50,718 bases of DNA, from positions 1 through 50,718 of the forward strand of contig SGPL01000221.1 of the NCBI GenBank assembly GCA_004802705.1, given 5' to 3'. A model generated the notes under the pieces. The model did not search any database and was not told where the DNA came from. It saw only the letters and a list, made by a program, of their open reading frames with translations. A program made the position numbers and the translations under genes. This document shows positions 37,103 through 48,164 of this stretch, piece by piece. This stretch comes from Bondarzewia mesenterica (taxonomy: Eukaryota; Basidiomycota; Agaricomycetes; Russulales; Bondarzewiaceae). Within the stretch, counting starts at the first letter, position 1. Each line of letters begins with the position of its first letter.

Positions 37103-38523
37103 TCAACGGCGCTGGAATTTGGGGGAACTGTGACCGGAAAGAAGGAAGTCTGACTGATGGATGGTGGGGGCGAGGACCTGATGATGATGACTCAGGCCCG
37201 GAGTCCCAACCAATAGTGCCATGGTCGTCCCCTGTGGCAAAAGACTCCATGGTATCTCACCAGATGCAAATGACGAGCTTGAGACGAACCTTCCTGACAC
37301 CGAGAATCGGACGATTCGGTGACATCGTCCCGAGAAGCAGACCCAACACTATTCAACTCATGAGACTCGATCCGAGTTCCCTCCGGTAGTGAAGACCTAT
37401 CGCGGCAGTTGAAACCCTTGCGATGACACGACAGACACGGTCTTTGCGTGGGATGCACAGATTCAGTCTTTATAAATCCCCCGGTCCGACCCAACATCAC
37501 CTACCTATCTCCATCGCATCTAACTTTGTCCCTTCTTTATTTATTCAAGAGAGACTTAGTCAATGATTTGAACCGTAAAAAAATCGGGTGAACGTTCACC
37601 TGCAATTCGTGCAAGCCTAATTGTGTTGATGTAAAGCCACTTAGAAACGATTGCGTTTGCAAAAAAAAAGAGATGTGTTCAAAGACGTACCGCTTTGACC
37701 CTTGTTCCGTGTCCCTTACCTTTCCTGGGAAGATCCACACAATCTCTCCCCTTTTCGACGCAAAAATGACAGGGCCTCAGATCCTCACAGCGTTTGTTGG
37801 TTTCCCGGCACGACTGACATCGCACCTGGACCAACTTCGGCCCACGACCCACGTGAACACAGTCTTCTGCCCGCGCGATACAGCGTATGCAAGGGCGTTC
37901 GTCCTCGCACTACAGGGAGAGAAAAGGAAAACGAATAATTGAAATCATACTACATAGTCGCCTAACATGCATGTACTGACCTTTTTATTATCTCGCCGAC
38001 AGCTCCGGCATGCCAATTTTGCCCGGTCGACAGAGCTCTTCCCTGAGGCAGAGCTAGCTTTAGGCGAGCGCAAACGTTGGTCCTCAATGCATGCGATATT
38101 CAATTCGCGGCATCGCATGCAAGGAGAGCTGCCATCACAGCGCACTCGAGCACGTCGACACCGCTCACACCCATCAATGCATTGCGCTTCGGTGAAACCC
38201 TTCTTGCGGCAACCACCACATGGCCTGAAAGTGAGAATTGTAGATATGTGTTGCAGGTAGGAATCCATGTGCCGAGCTTACCTCGAATCGTCACAGCGAA
38301 CCTTATCGCGCCTGAAAAATCGAAACAATCGTTCAATGGGCCTCCTTTAGAAGCTAATGGTACACAAGCATACCGACAGCTCGTACATGCCTGCCACGCA
38401 GATCTTGTTACTTGAAGATCCCTCACGTTCAAAGGAGGCCCGACATACCTTGACTGTTCTTTTTGGCCAAGGATGGGAGGAGTGCGGCACCAGTAGTCGA
38501 GTAGAGTGAGAAGTCGGGACCAT
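37103..38523 (-). CDS. Protein with five tandem Zn2Cys6 binuclear zinc clusters
   Basis: Nine exons (38523-38449, 38390-38374, 38311-38282, 38224-37981, 37909-37691, 37616-37600, 37534-37505, 37441-37261, 37231-37103) join in phase to 313 residues. Cysteine sets at residues 27-56, 60-86, 113-139, 153-179 and 197-223 each follow C-x2-C-x6-C-x5-C-x2-C-x6-C; the first ends with x9. Examples: CTSCRRDKVRC, CERCRRARVRC, CRSCRRDNKKC, CQSCRETNKRC, CTNCRRDKVRC. Single clusters of this type are DNA-binding domains of fungal regulators; here no middle homology or activation domain follows, only a 90-residue Ser/His-rich tail. Inferred role: nuclear DNA- or RNA-binding, unproven. Exact 3' end (37103 or 37192) depends on the last intron. 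Confidence 0.85.
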
Positions 38524-38613
38524 GAATTTTAGACAGGCGTTCGCAGCCCTACCAACAGCCCTGTAATGTTAACGTGAGGATTGTGGAAGAGCGTTCATCT
38601 ACGTACAGACCCC

Positions 38614-38623
38614 GTTTTATATA
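38614..38623 (-). promoter_or_regulatory. TATA box of the five-cluster zinc protein gene
   Basis: TATATAAAAC on the minus strand, 91 bases before ATG 38523. A 9-codon upstream frame (MNALPQSSR) lies between them. The position supports 38523 as the start and the gene as a transcribed unit separate from 38667-39583. Confidence 0.6.
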
Positions 38624-38666
38624 GGGTGATGGGCCATGCATTTATGTACTTGAGTTCGAACGACTC

Positions 38667-39583
38667 TTAGATTCTCGCAAATACTTCGCCCGGCTCTCGA
38701 TGATTGATCTGGAGCTGCAAAGAACAATCCCCTAACTCGCTATTCAATAATATATGGCAAGCACCCTCGTCCGCCAATGCTCCGACAACCATACTCATAC
38801 CCGAGCACGCCAAGCGCAGGACGTCACCGAGGGAAACGTCTTCTCGGCGCAGCACCGTGCTTCTTAGGCCGTTTAATCTCTCCAAAGGGCACTTCTCAGC
38901 CAGATTTGTCCTCAGGGTCGTACCAAAGTTCTTCTTACGGCGAACAGCTTGTCGCCTAGATCAGCCCACCAGTGCAAGAATTCCGCCGGCATCGTCTGCA
39001 ACTTCGGAGAAATTGGAGTGATGTCGCGAATGATGGGCTCGTCAAAGGTCGCCGTGAATCAGAGCAAGTCATCCAGACGAGGATGTGCTCGGCGATACCC
39101 CGCTGAAAGCCAACGGCCGATGCCTCAATACTGTAGCGTTCTGGTGGAAAACGAAGTGTGATAAGAGCTAAACTCTTGCAAAAATTCATGCGAAGTAACC
39201 TGGTATCATATGGCGAGTCAGCAGCTATATACACTCTTCGTTGACGTTTCGAAGCTCTCGGAGTATACAACCTCACCTGAGTTTCTCCGGTCGTCGAATG
39301 TCTACATTGTAGATAGAGAGGGAAATAGGCGGCTGTGAAAAATAGGCTCGTCGGTATAGGGTAACTTACCTGCTATACGAATCTAGATAACGACAAACGT
39401 GGATGACGTTCAGGTCCAAGGGCAAAAACACTTGCAGCAGGCAATTAAATCCTCAGTACAGTCTGAACTAAAAGATTGATTCACTTACATGCCACGACTG
39501 GGACCTCCATTGCGCCTAAGCCGATGGACTGCATGAGACCACTCGAAAACCTCCAACCATTGTTGTAATTGCGATGCGAACAT
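38667..39583 (-). CDS. Hypothetical protein, multi-exon, function unknown
   Basis: Exact exons are uncertain, but several segments look strongly coding on the minus strand: MFASQLQQWLEVFEWSHAVH (from 39583), FLPLDLNVIHVCRYLDSYS (~39400), LALITLRFPPERYSIEASAV (~39150), PIIRDITPISPK joined to RQAVRRKKNFGTTL, and a last exon with DVSLGDVLRLACSGMSMVVG ending NHREPGEVFARI. Some introns would be only 41-49 nt. No known domain, zinc motif or signal peptide. It ends 43 bp before the TATA box of the zinc-cluster gene on the same strand. The middle junctions need transcript data. Confidence 0.5.
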
Positions 39584-39891
39584 TGAAATTGCACGGCCAC
39601 AGAAATACAGCGGATACAATCTAAACCTTTTAATTCCATCTACGCAAACTCCATTTGCAAGTCACGATGGGCACAGCCCATCAGTCATAAAAAACATACG
39701 TGCGCAGCAGTGAGTAAAAAAAAATCAATACCTGATACCCCAAACAACCGAATAAAAAGTAATGCAAAACAGACCGGGATCAACGGGTCGTGATGGGTAT
39801 AATAATGGATGTTGGCCGAACCATGCATCGTGTTTAGAGATCGCAAGGTGCCGGTACGTGATGAGGGAAGCAAACATGCTCAGGCGAAAGC

Positions 39892-41094
39892 TTATGACTG
39901 CTGGTAGACGGCAATGTAGTTGACCTTCCATTTGGCATCTGAAGGAAGTGTCAGTTGGCTGGATGGAGAAACAGGATTGTAAAGAACACACAGTTAAAGT
40001 TGCTGGGATTAGCAACAGCGTCAGAGCAAGTTCCTGGACAACCGGAAGAGGCGTAAGCGCCATTAGCCCAATCGCCGCACAGCGTAATGTCGAGGGTGAG
40101 AGCATGGTTGTAGAAGTGGGAAGAGATATCGCATGTGGCAGAGGACCAGAACGCCGCCGGCGTTGGCCAGGTGGATGGATCAGGATTGCCCGAGGTGATG
40201 TCGGCCGGGATTTCGTTACGCTGGAAGTGCCACATCTTGATGCTCGAATTGGTCCATTCATGTGCGTAGACGCCGCCAGCCAGTCTATTGAAGCCCTCCC
40301 CGAACGAGGTGTTGCGAGTGTCCGAAAACGCACAGCCAGCGTTGCTTCCGGCACCACTCGCACACTGCGTGCCAAGGATATTCGCAGAAAAGGCTGCGAG
40401 ACCATCCGTGGTGGGAGGATTGTTGTCGAGCGTGCACCCGTCGTCCGTGTGGAGGGTATACTGATTAAACAGCTGGTTGTTGACGCCCTCTATCACGTCG
40501 ATCTCTCCAGCAACAGGCCAGGGATCAGCTGAAGACCACCACGCGGGCCAAACGCCGCAACCGTGGGGCATAGCGTAGAAATCAGCAATGAAGAGACCCT
40601 TGCTAAATGTCTTTTTGGAGCTGATTCGGACGCTGATTCAGAACCCAGATCCTCATCAGAACAGAGCATATGTCAAAGAAACACAGAGAAGACATACGAA
40701 TTGCGCTTTGCTCCAGAGGCGAGTTGACTAGTGTTGTCGACGGCCAATACAGTGGTATTATCACTCTGTACAAATGCTATACCAGCATTGGTGGCATCCG
40801 TTTGCGAGAGGTAGTTGACCTGGCCGTTGGTAGGATCATTGCCGGTGAAGAAGTTGAAATTGCTGAAAATCATGAGGCTCGCAAATTGCACACGTGCGAG
40901 TCGAAGTGTCTATCAACTCACTCAAAGAAGCTCTGTCCCTGATACTTCTCCTGGAGAGTATAGCTGCTGGCTCGGGATTGAAGGCGGCTGACATGGCGAT
41001 GTTGTCGCTTGCGGCGCACGGTTTCTTGTGAATGTGAAGTAGCAAGTGCCGCAAGGGGAAGTGCAGCGAGAATGAGAGTAGTGAGTCTGACCAT
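39892..41094 (-). CDS. Secreted GH16 endo-1,3(4)-beta-glucanase
   Basis: Cell-wall or laminarin-type glucan hydrolase/transglycosylase. Exons 41094-40922, 40862-40698, 40632-39992 and 39938-39892 join in phase to 341 residues. ATG 41094 gives a signal peptide (TTLILAALPLAALA). A dibasic stretch RRKRQ follows, a possible Kex2-type site. GH16 landmarks: SSYTLQEKYQGQSFFDNFNF, NTTVLAVDNT, MPHGCGVWPAWW, the catalytic EIDVIEG (two Glu), CTLDNN, and WPTPAAFWSS. The C-terminus WKVNYIAVYQQQS is typical. It belongs to the fungal mixed-linked/laminarinase-like GH16 group. Confidence 0.95.
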
Positions 41095-42466
41095 TGCTGA
41101 AGTTTCCGGGAGTAGATGGTATGAGGCAACGAAGCAGAGAAACGAGAGCTAGCGAGCTACAATGAAGGATAGAAAAGAAAGAATAGGCTGCAGGCAAAAA
41201 GGGGAATGGAGGTGGAAGAAAGGACGACTATAAGACAATTTTATCATCCTAACAATTATATACGGGCACGGTCAAGGCACGGTGCTTCAAAGTTGCTACT
41301 GCAAAAAGTACACGCGAACTCGGCGCCGACAATGGCTGTGTGTCACGTGACCGTATCCGCAGCAACACACTTTTGTCTGGTCGCCACTTGGTCGCCACGG
41401 TCTATTGTCAATAGAGGAATAAAACAACTAAGGACGATGGTGGAGGTTGGAACGCCCGTAGAGTTCAAGGCAACGTGGCTTGCCATGAAAACCCAGGGGA
41501 TATCATCATATCACCACGGTTCCGGTCATGCGCGAGGCCATGGCTGGCAATGGAGACCATGTTGTTTTCCGTAGTCTTCCGGAGACCCTCGTCGCAACAA
41601 CGATCCAGCCTTCAAGGTAGATCTCAGGGGTCAGACAGGAGGATCCTGAGGCACGAAGTTTGACATCTTCGCAAACATTGTGGCGTCCACAATGACCCGT
41701 AAAGAAGATGAAGCATGAAGCAAGAAATGAAGCAATATATGATTACATAATCTATGAGCGCCTCCCGCGTCTAATAACCCTTTCACTCGCCTTTCACTAC
41801 CATCATCGAACTTGTTGTCTCCGCTGGACAGAAACTGTATGGATGAACTGACATCCTCTCCGGGAAGGTGAATACTACATAAAAATTATAATTTGGGTTT
41901 CGTTGACATTGAGAAGTGCACGAAGTAAAGCTAAGATAACATACTCGGGCAGAATGAAGGTGAGTGCCATACATAGATCATGACAGGAGACGCTAGGTCT
42001 GACAGTACGGCATGGTAGAAGAAGAGACAATCCGTAAATAATGCAGAGTTTGTTTGCTTCATGGATGCGCTGGAATTCGCAGGCTTTATCAGATACTGAT
42101 GGGTTTGTAGGGAGAGTGGCTCAGATGCGAATGTAACCGAGGACACAGTGGCAGCCGTCATGCCGCCTCCACCTATCGCTCCGCAAAAGAAGGTACGTAC
42201 TTCTCATACCACTTTATAAACAAGCCTTGGGCATCTTCTTCATATGCTTTGTTACTCCGTCTCACCTAATTGAGAGTGGCTAAAGCTTCACCATGCGCAG
42301 ACCAAAACAGCCAAAGCCACAGAAGATTCGTAAGTGTGTGCTTTTGCTCCATATATATCATATAGATAACTTGGGGTCATTCACGCGTATTCTCACTTCT
42401 TCCCCTCCAACATCTGGATACTTCATCACTATACACTCCAGCCTCCGCGATACAGACATATCTACT
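41095..42466. other. Intergenic region with ATGAAGC repeats, no gene recognised
   Basis: About 1.37 kb between the divergent GH16 gene and the three-module C2HC gene. Bases 41707-41734 contain three ATGAAGC units, similar to the TGAAGC array at 4844-4882. Short frames at 41206-41574 and 41931-42161 lack domains or splice support. Confidence 0.4.
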
Positions 42467-43825
42467 ATGAAGACACCTGCCAGGAAGCCCGCCTGCAAAA
42501 CACTCACGAAGCAAGCTTCCACCACAGAAGCTAAGATTTCCCCTTCGAGCATGAAGCCTCCGTCCACAATCGGCAAATCGCCCGCCTCTCAACGTGGCCA
42601 GTCTCCTGATGCTGGACGTGATGATGTTTCGATTGCCGAATCTTCAAAGACTGTTCGAAAGACCGAGGGAGAGCGCGAGCAATTTTTCAGGGACCAGCCG
42701 GAATGCAGTGAGGTTGAACCACATCGAGCGTTCTGCACCGGATGCAACGAGTGGGTAGCGCTCAATGCGAGACAAACGTATTCTATGAGGCCTTGGCTGT
42801 TACACCGTAGAGAGTGTAGGAGGAAATCACTTCAGGCTGCCAAATCGTACGTGCAGTCTTACTCCTAGAATCAATTTTACTAATCATCTAAATAGAGAAA
42901 GCGTTACACCTATCGTCAAGTCTGCGGAGAAGCAGGAGGAGGAAAGCGAGGATGACGGGTCACCATCCGCCGCTCGTTCCGGATATGACAAGGTCCCTCG
43001 GAAGGCGGAAGCGGAAAGACAGGCGTACCTCGAAGCAGATCCACACGCAGAGGAGGTTCGGCCTTATGAAGTCCTTTGCAGAAACTGTCAGAAGTGGGTG
43101 AAATTGGGTGCAGAGCAGCTTTATGCGCTCGGGAACTGGAAGACTCACCAACAGAGGTGCCCTGGGTCATTGTACGTTCTTCCCCATCTTTACATTGTGT
43201 TTGTGAATTTATACGAAGGTCCGGTTGAACAGGCCGAGTAGCCGTGTCGCAACGGCTGAGCGCAAACTGAAACTCGTAAATGATTCTGGCGCCAAAAGCT
43301 TCACTACGACGAGTGTTGAATGTGCGTCATGCGGAATCGCTGTTGCGCTGGAGGGAGAAGGGGATTATGATCTGACGAAGTGGGACGAGCACAAATTGTC
43401 CTGCGAGAGGTAATTCTTCCGCGGCTCCTTATCTATCTCCGTGGCTAAAGTGGATGGATTTTGTCGCAAGTGCTCCATCTGACTCTGTTCCGACTGCTGT
43501 CGTGCCGGACGCGGAGTCGGTCGCATTGGGTGAAGCCAGCGCTCGTTCCTCCGAGAAGACAGGGAGCAACCCGCCTCCCTCTGTGTCGTCGACCGAGACA
43601 GCCGTTGCTCCCGAAGCACTTGGAGGGTTGCGACCTATCTTGAAGCGTGCGCGGGACGATGACGAAGAAGTGGGGGATGAGCGCCCTCGCACGCGGGCGC
43701 GTACTGAATCGTACCGTGCTCTGGACTGGCTACTCCTTCCCTTCAAGAGTTTCATCCACGGATTCAAGGCAGGAATGCAGTCTACGCCTGCACCCAGTCC
43801 TTCATCGTCTTCCGAGACCACGTGA
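42467..43825 (+). CDS. Protein with three C-x2-C-x16-W-x2-H-x3-C zinc modules
   Basis: Four exons (42467-42846, 42896-43171, 43233-43409, 43471-43825) join in phase to 395 residues. After a basic Ser/Thr-rich N-terminus there are three copies of one module: CTGCNEWVAL...PWLLHRREC, CRNCQKWVKL...NWKTHQQRC and CASCGIAVAL...KWDEHKLSC. Spacing is identical in all three. Each is preceded by a charged helix with ER and often D-P (EREQFFRDQPE, ERQAYLEADPH, TAERKLKLVND). The C-terminus is acidic and then basic (LKRARDDDEE, RPRTRART). Introns follow the modules, so each module sits in its own exon. I know of no named family. Zinc binding by the C-C-H-C set is inferred. Confidence 0.85.
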
Positions 43826-44188
43826 AGTCTTCGTCTAGGATCGAAGAAATTGCTTCCGTCCTCACGCGGATCCGCTTGTTTCCTTGTCAGCTTTCTATAT
43901 TTGGGACATTACCCCCGCGAATTACTTACTGCATTCCTTCCGGTCTTGATTTCTCTGTCACTGAAAGTCGACGGTGCCTCGTTGGTATTTGAACTCGATC
44001 CTTCTTATACTTAGCCGTTTTTCTTCTTGAATAATACGTTGTCGCTTTGGCCTGTACCATTATGGGGAAACGTGTTGTGGCCCGTGGTCGCGGCCGCGGG
44101 AAGTGCCGAACGGCCATTCCCCTCAGTTTAAGTGCCCAATTATCCTCACCCTGAGTGGCCCCAACCCTTTCTCCTTCCCCCCTCACTC

Positions 44189-45645
44189 ATGGCTCCTGCG
44201 AGACGCACAAAAAATACCAAACAGGCCTCAAAAGCCGTCAAACGGTTAGTGCAGCTGTCCTGCAAACTTTATTCCGTCCTGCAATGGCTAACAGCAGCGA
44301 CTGCACTAATTAGACCTGTGGGCCGGCCGCGCAAGTCGGCAACATCGGTATGTCACTCAACCCCGTAAAATGACGACGAGGGGAAAATGAAGCTAAATTA
44401 GTTTATCTCAGACGTCGGCAACATTACAAGGCACGAGCTCGAGGTACGTGGGCAAGCTTCGCCGCGCGCGTCCTGCAACAGTGCTGACCGCGTGTGGCAC
44501 GCGTTCCAGCTCGGGGGAAACCTCCACCCCGCCTCCCCCCCTTTCCGATACTTCGAGGCACGCCCTTTCCGCTATCTATATGTGTCAATTCTTTCTCTGA
44601 CTTTTATATGGTGTTTTAGCATCACTATCAGCACTGCCGAAGGTACTATAACGCGCCCTTTAACTGCGGCGGAGAAGAAGCGGGAGAAAAAGTTGAGAGA
44701 TGATCCCTTGGCCGCGGTGTTAAGTCCTCTTTGGGTCGAGTGTAAACGGTGTGGGAGCAAGATCAAGTTGTCCCCAAAGAGTACATATGATCCCTTTCAC
44801 TGGCAAAAGCACCGGGAAAGGTGCTTGAAGAGGTCGACGAAGGTGGTCAAGGATATGAAACAAGACGCAAGAGACCAGGTACATCCTTTCTGCATTATTG
44901 ATCTCTGTAAAATCTCATATGTTGTGACACCCTTCCCCTTTGTCCGTCGGATGCATCCGTACAGCGACTCTCCTCACTCTCCTCTTCCCCCGCACCCGGA
45001 CGCCGCCCTTCAGACTCCCCCACACCCCCCTTGACGTCTGACTCGGCGTCATCATTCTCTCAATCCCCCTCAAGGCCAAGGCGTGCAATCAAAGACCAAT
45101 CCTCCGAGCCCGAGTCGGAGGGTCCTCGATCGCCATCTCCACCCCCTCGACAGAAGAATGATTTCTTTTTCTCCTCGCTTGCATCCTTCCAGCCCCCCGG
45201 ACTCCTCGCCTTTGAAGAATATCTCCATCGTTCCCGTCGACGCGCCACTCGAACCTCCCCTCTTCCCCTAGACCCGCATGCCCCGCTCGGCTATACACCT
45301 GAGAGCTGGCAAAAGTGGTCGTGGAATCAGCTTAAAGCGCCTGTTTGGATAGTGAAAGAATATCCCAAACAAGCACCTAGTACTCACGACGCTGGTTTCT
45401 TGCGGAAGCAGGGCGAGCAGGAGGAAGATGACGAAATGGATGTGGACGACGAAGTGGAGGTGGGTATCGTGCTCGACGAGGACGTAGATCCCAGTCTGGA
45501 CTCATCCTCGTCCGGACCGCGCATTCAGCCAAATATCTCCGCCGCTCGAGATGACGTCGGCGATGGTGTCCGTGGCGGCGTCCCCTTTACACCGCACTTG
45601 GCTGTACTATCCCCCATTAATGTCTCTCCGTCCACAGTGGCATAG
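44189..45645 (+). CDS. Protein with AT-hook and one C-x2-C-x16-W-x2-H-x3-C zinc module
   Basis: Five exons (44189-44244, 44314-44347, 44412-44443, 44620-44878, 44965-45645) join in phase to 353 residues. The basic N-terminus contains KRPVGRPRK, an AT-hook that binds the minor groove of AT-rich DNA. After TAAEKKREKKLRDDP comes the module CKRCGSKIKL...HWQKHRERC with the same spacing as the three copies in the upstream gene. The second half is Pro/Ser-rich with a conserved-looking core (YTPESWQKWSWNQLKAPVW) and a long acidic stretch. It is 363 bp downstream of its paralogue on the same strand. A chromatin or transcription role is inferred from the AT-hook only. Confidence 0.83.
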
Positions 45646-46194
45646 GAAGAGAGTGCATCGGTCTGCTTTCATCCTCTCCCTTGAGCATGCTTTCATGACC
45701 TTGCCGTACTCACTTCCTCCCGGACTTCGTATTTTCTCGGACCTTTTTCTCACTTGGGTTCCTCGTTGCCGATCTCATAGTATCTATGTCCCATTTTACG
45801 ATCATCCTGATTTGCTATCCTCCTGCTATTACCTTGCTGTGGATTGTTTTGTTGGCTCCTTGCTCCATCATCCCCCGCCCGGCCCATATATACGTACACA
45901 CATGCATGCCTTCTTTATTTTAGTCTGGATATAATCCTCATCTACCGTATCTGTCTGCATTGCTAGCTTCGAGAACAATTCTGATATCATGCATCGTCTA
46001 ACATCTCCCCTCGTAACCCCCATTTGTATATCTCGAATTCGTTCCGGTCGATATAACCCAAACTGCGCTATTCAATTGTATATATAGACGCATGTAGTGT
46101 CTCTCATCTAACAATATTTGACAAGGTATGCATGTATTCATCCCATAGTAAAGATAAATGTGAAAGACTTCACAAAACTCTCAGCCGAAACATT
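45646..46194. other. 3' regions of convergent genes
   Basis: About 550 bp between the AT-hook/zinc gene and the convergent sirtuin. T-rich, with TATATATA-like stretches; no gene recognised. Confidence 0.4.
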
Positions 46195-48039
46195 CTAAAG
46201 CGAAAGGGGGATAGGAGGAACCTCTTCAAAGTCGTCATTGTTAAATTTGTCCGTCCGGGGAATCACAACCCCACTGAGAAGCATATCTCTCAGTGCTGGA
46301 TCGTATGTCGCACGCGTGCCGCTGTTATGGTTGGTGTCAGCGCTGCGATTGGTTGGTAAGGGGGCGTTGGGGGCGAAAGCGACTTACACGACGGCTTTGA
46401 CAACGTCCCGCATGACGAGCCCGCTCGGAATCTCCAGTTTTTCTATACCTTGGATGCCGTCAGCCCGTGTGGGCCCAACATTAAGGAAGAGGACAGGTTT
46501 TTGAAGTTCCAGGGCATGTTTTAAAAGTCTATGTCCGGTCTATTAGCGTTCTTGGTATTCAAATATCTAAGATTCGGCGGGGACACACCGGAACGCAGAG
46601 TAGGTGGCGAGGGTAGTTCCCATGAGGAAGAGTCTGTCGCACTCTTCTATAATCTTATAGCTGGGTTGGAGCAGCAACATCTTCCAATTGAGTATCATGC
46701 GCGACTGGGGCCGGTAGAAACATTGGGGCGGAAGGGAGAGAAGACGCACCTGCGGTTTTTCACTTCTTTGCTAATGGATTCTCCGAAAAATATTACGTCC
46801 GGTTTAAGCTGGGCAGGGGAGGAGGACGCATGGTCTTAAGTCCGTGGAGCAGACAGACAAAGAGGCTGTGGTACGCACGACGTTGTTATGTCGGCCTTCG
46901 TTCATACAGCTCGGACAATCTGGGACCACAAAGTCATCGTATGACACACCCTCCAGCACCACCTACACTGTGAAATTAGACGAAATTTTTGAGAGAAGGA
47001 GACCGAAAAAGATGGAGACGCACGTCCCCATCAGGGTTTGTCTTCGGTTTCTGCCCTTTTTTCTTTATATCATCCATCCATGCCGCCCATTGAGGATTTG
47101 CAGCAGAGAGCAGCGCTTGAAAAGAATTGCGGTCCATCCCATGCCCATGATTACAGTGTACCTTCTAGATATACCGACATAAAGACATAAATTTATGATT
47201 GAACAAGAAGAAATTTGGGCGGTCCAGAAGTGATAGGGGCGTACATGCAGTGTCCCGTGTAGCTCTAAAATATGATCACGGATTCGTTCTTCATCCCAAA
47301 CACGTCGGGCAGCTTTGTGATGCAGGCCGTCAACATTCTGTGTAACGAGTTGTGTCACGATAGAAGAGTGTTGGAGAGCTGCAAGAGAAAAATGGGTTGG
47401 ATTTGGGAGGGTATCGCGGACAGCTGGAAATCCAATGTATGACCGTAGCCTAATTATTTGGTTCAGACTCTTGAGAGAAACATATCTGCAGTGGTCAGCG
47501 CTATTGAGAGATTGACTCACCAATATCTTTGTCTATCGCATGTCGTGGCTAAATGAGAGATAAGGTTGATATATGGCTACTTACTCACCGAAAGGCATGG
47601 CCTCGAGGACCGTTTTCGACCAGTTGGTGGTACTACACCGAGGTCGCAACGTTTAGTCTGGCAGGTAGGTCAAAGATTTAAAAATGAACACACAAATATC
47701 GGCCTTTAGAAACGAGGTCCAACGTATTCTATCTATTTTAGAATGAAAAACCGGTCAACTGAGAGAACTCACGCACTTGTAATTTGGGTTCATGTACCGT
47801 CCATCCTTCCCTCTGTACGCCTTGACGCCGGAATCGACGCTCACGCCCGCACCGGTCAACACAGTAACATTTCCGGGCCCTATGAAACTAGCTATGCGTT
47901 CAACCGCTTCTGCTGGCGAAATGCGAGGGAGTGAGGAGGGGGAGGAGAGGATGGACTGTGGGATGGTGGGAACTGAGATTCGCATATGATTACTATTCAG
48001 GAGCAAAGCGCGTTCGCAAAGCTTGCCACCTACTCTCAT
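46195..48039 (-). CDS. Sirtuin, SIRT4-like NAD-dependent protein deacylase
   Basis: NAD-dependent deacylase or ADP-ribosyltransferase of the class II (SIRT4-type, often mitochondrial) sirtuins. Multi-exon. Motifs in order: VTVLTGAGVSVDSGVKAYRG (NAD binding), VTQNVDGLHHKA (catalytic His region), ILELHGTLH, VHCNHGHGMDRNSF, YDDFVVPDCPSC (zinc cysteines), KPDVIFFGES, LGTTLATYSAFR, FLNVGPTRADGI and a final KFNNDDFEEVPPIPLSL. Two possible starts: ATG 48039 or ATG 47985. The longer form adds a Leu/basic N-terminus that could target mitochondria. The start faces the Pex7 start across 125 bp. Confidence 0.9.
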
Positions 48040-48164
48040 CGACCTCGGTAACTTCGGCTCTGGCTTGGGCTTTCAATCCGGATTTCCCTCATCTGCAATT
48101 TCTCAAGCTCTGTTAGCCATTCTTTGAATAACTTAAAGCGGTGAGTGAAGGGTAGCGGGTAGCT
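48040..48164. promoter_or_regulatory. Shared divergent promoter of sirtuin and Pex7 genes
   Basis: Only 125 bp separate the two start codons. Both leaders and any core promoter elements must lie here or overlap the genes. No TATA box is obvious, which suits housekeeping-type expression. Confidence 0.5.

Noticed and set aside
41931..42161. Possible minus-strand small gene divergent from the C2HC gene
   Set aside because: Short, low quality, no start context or domain.
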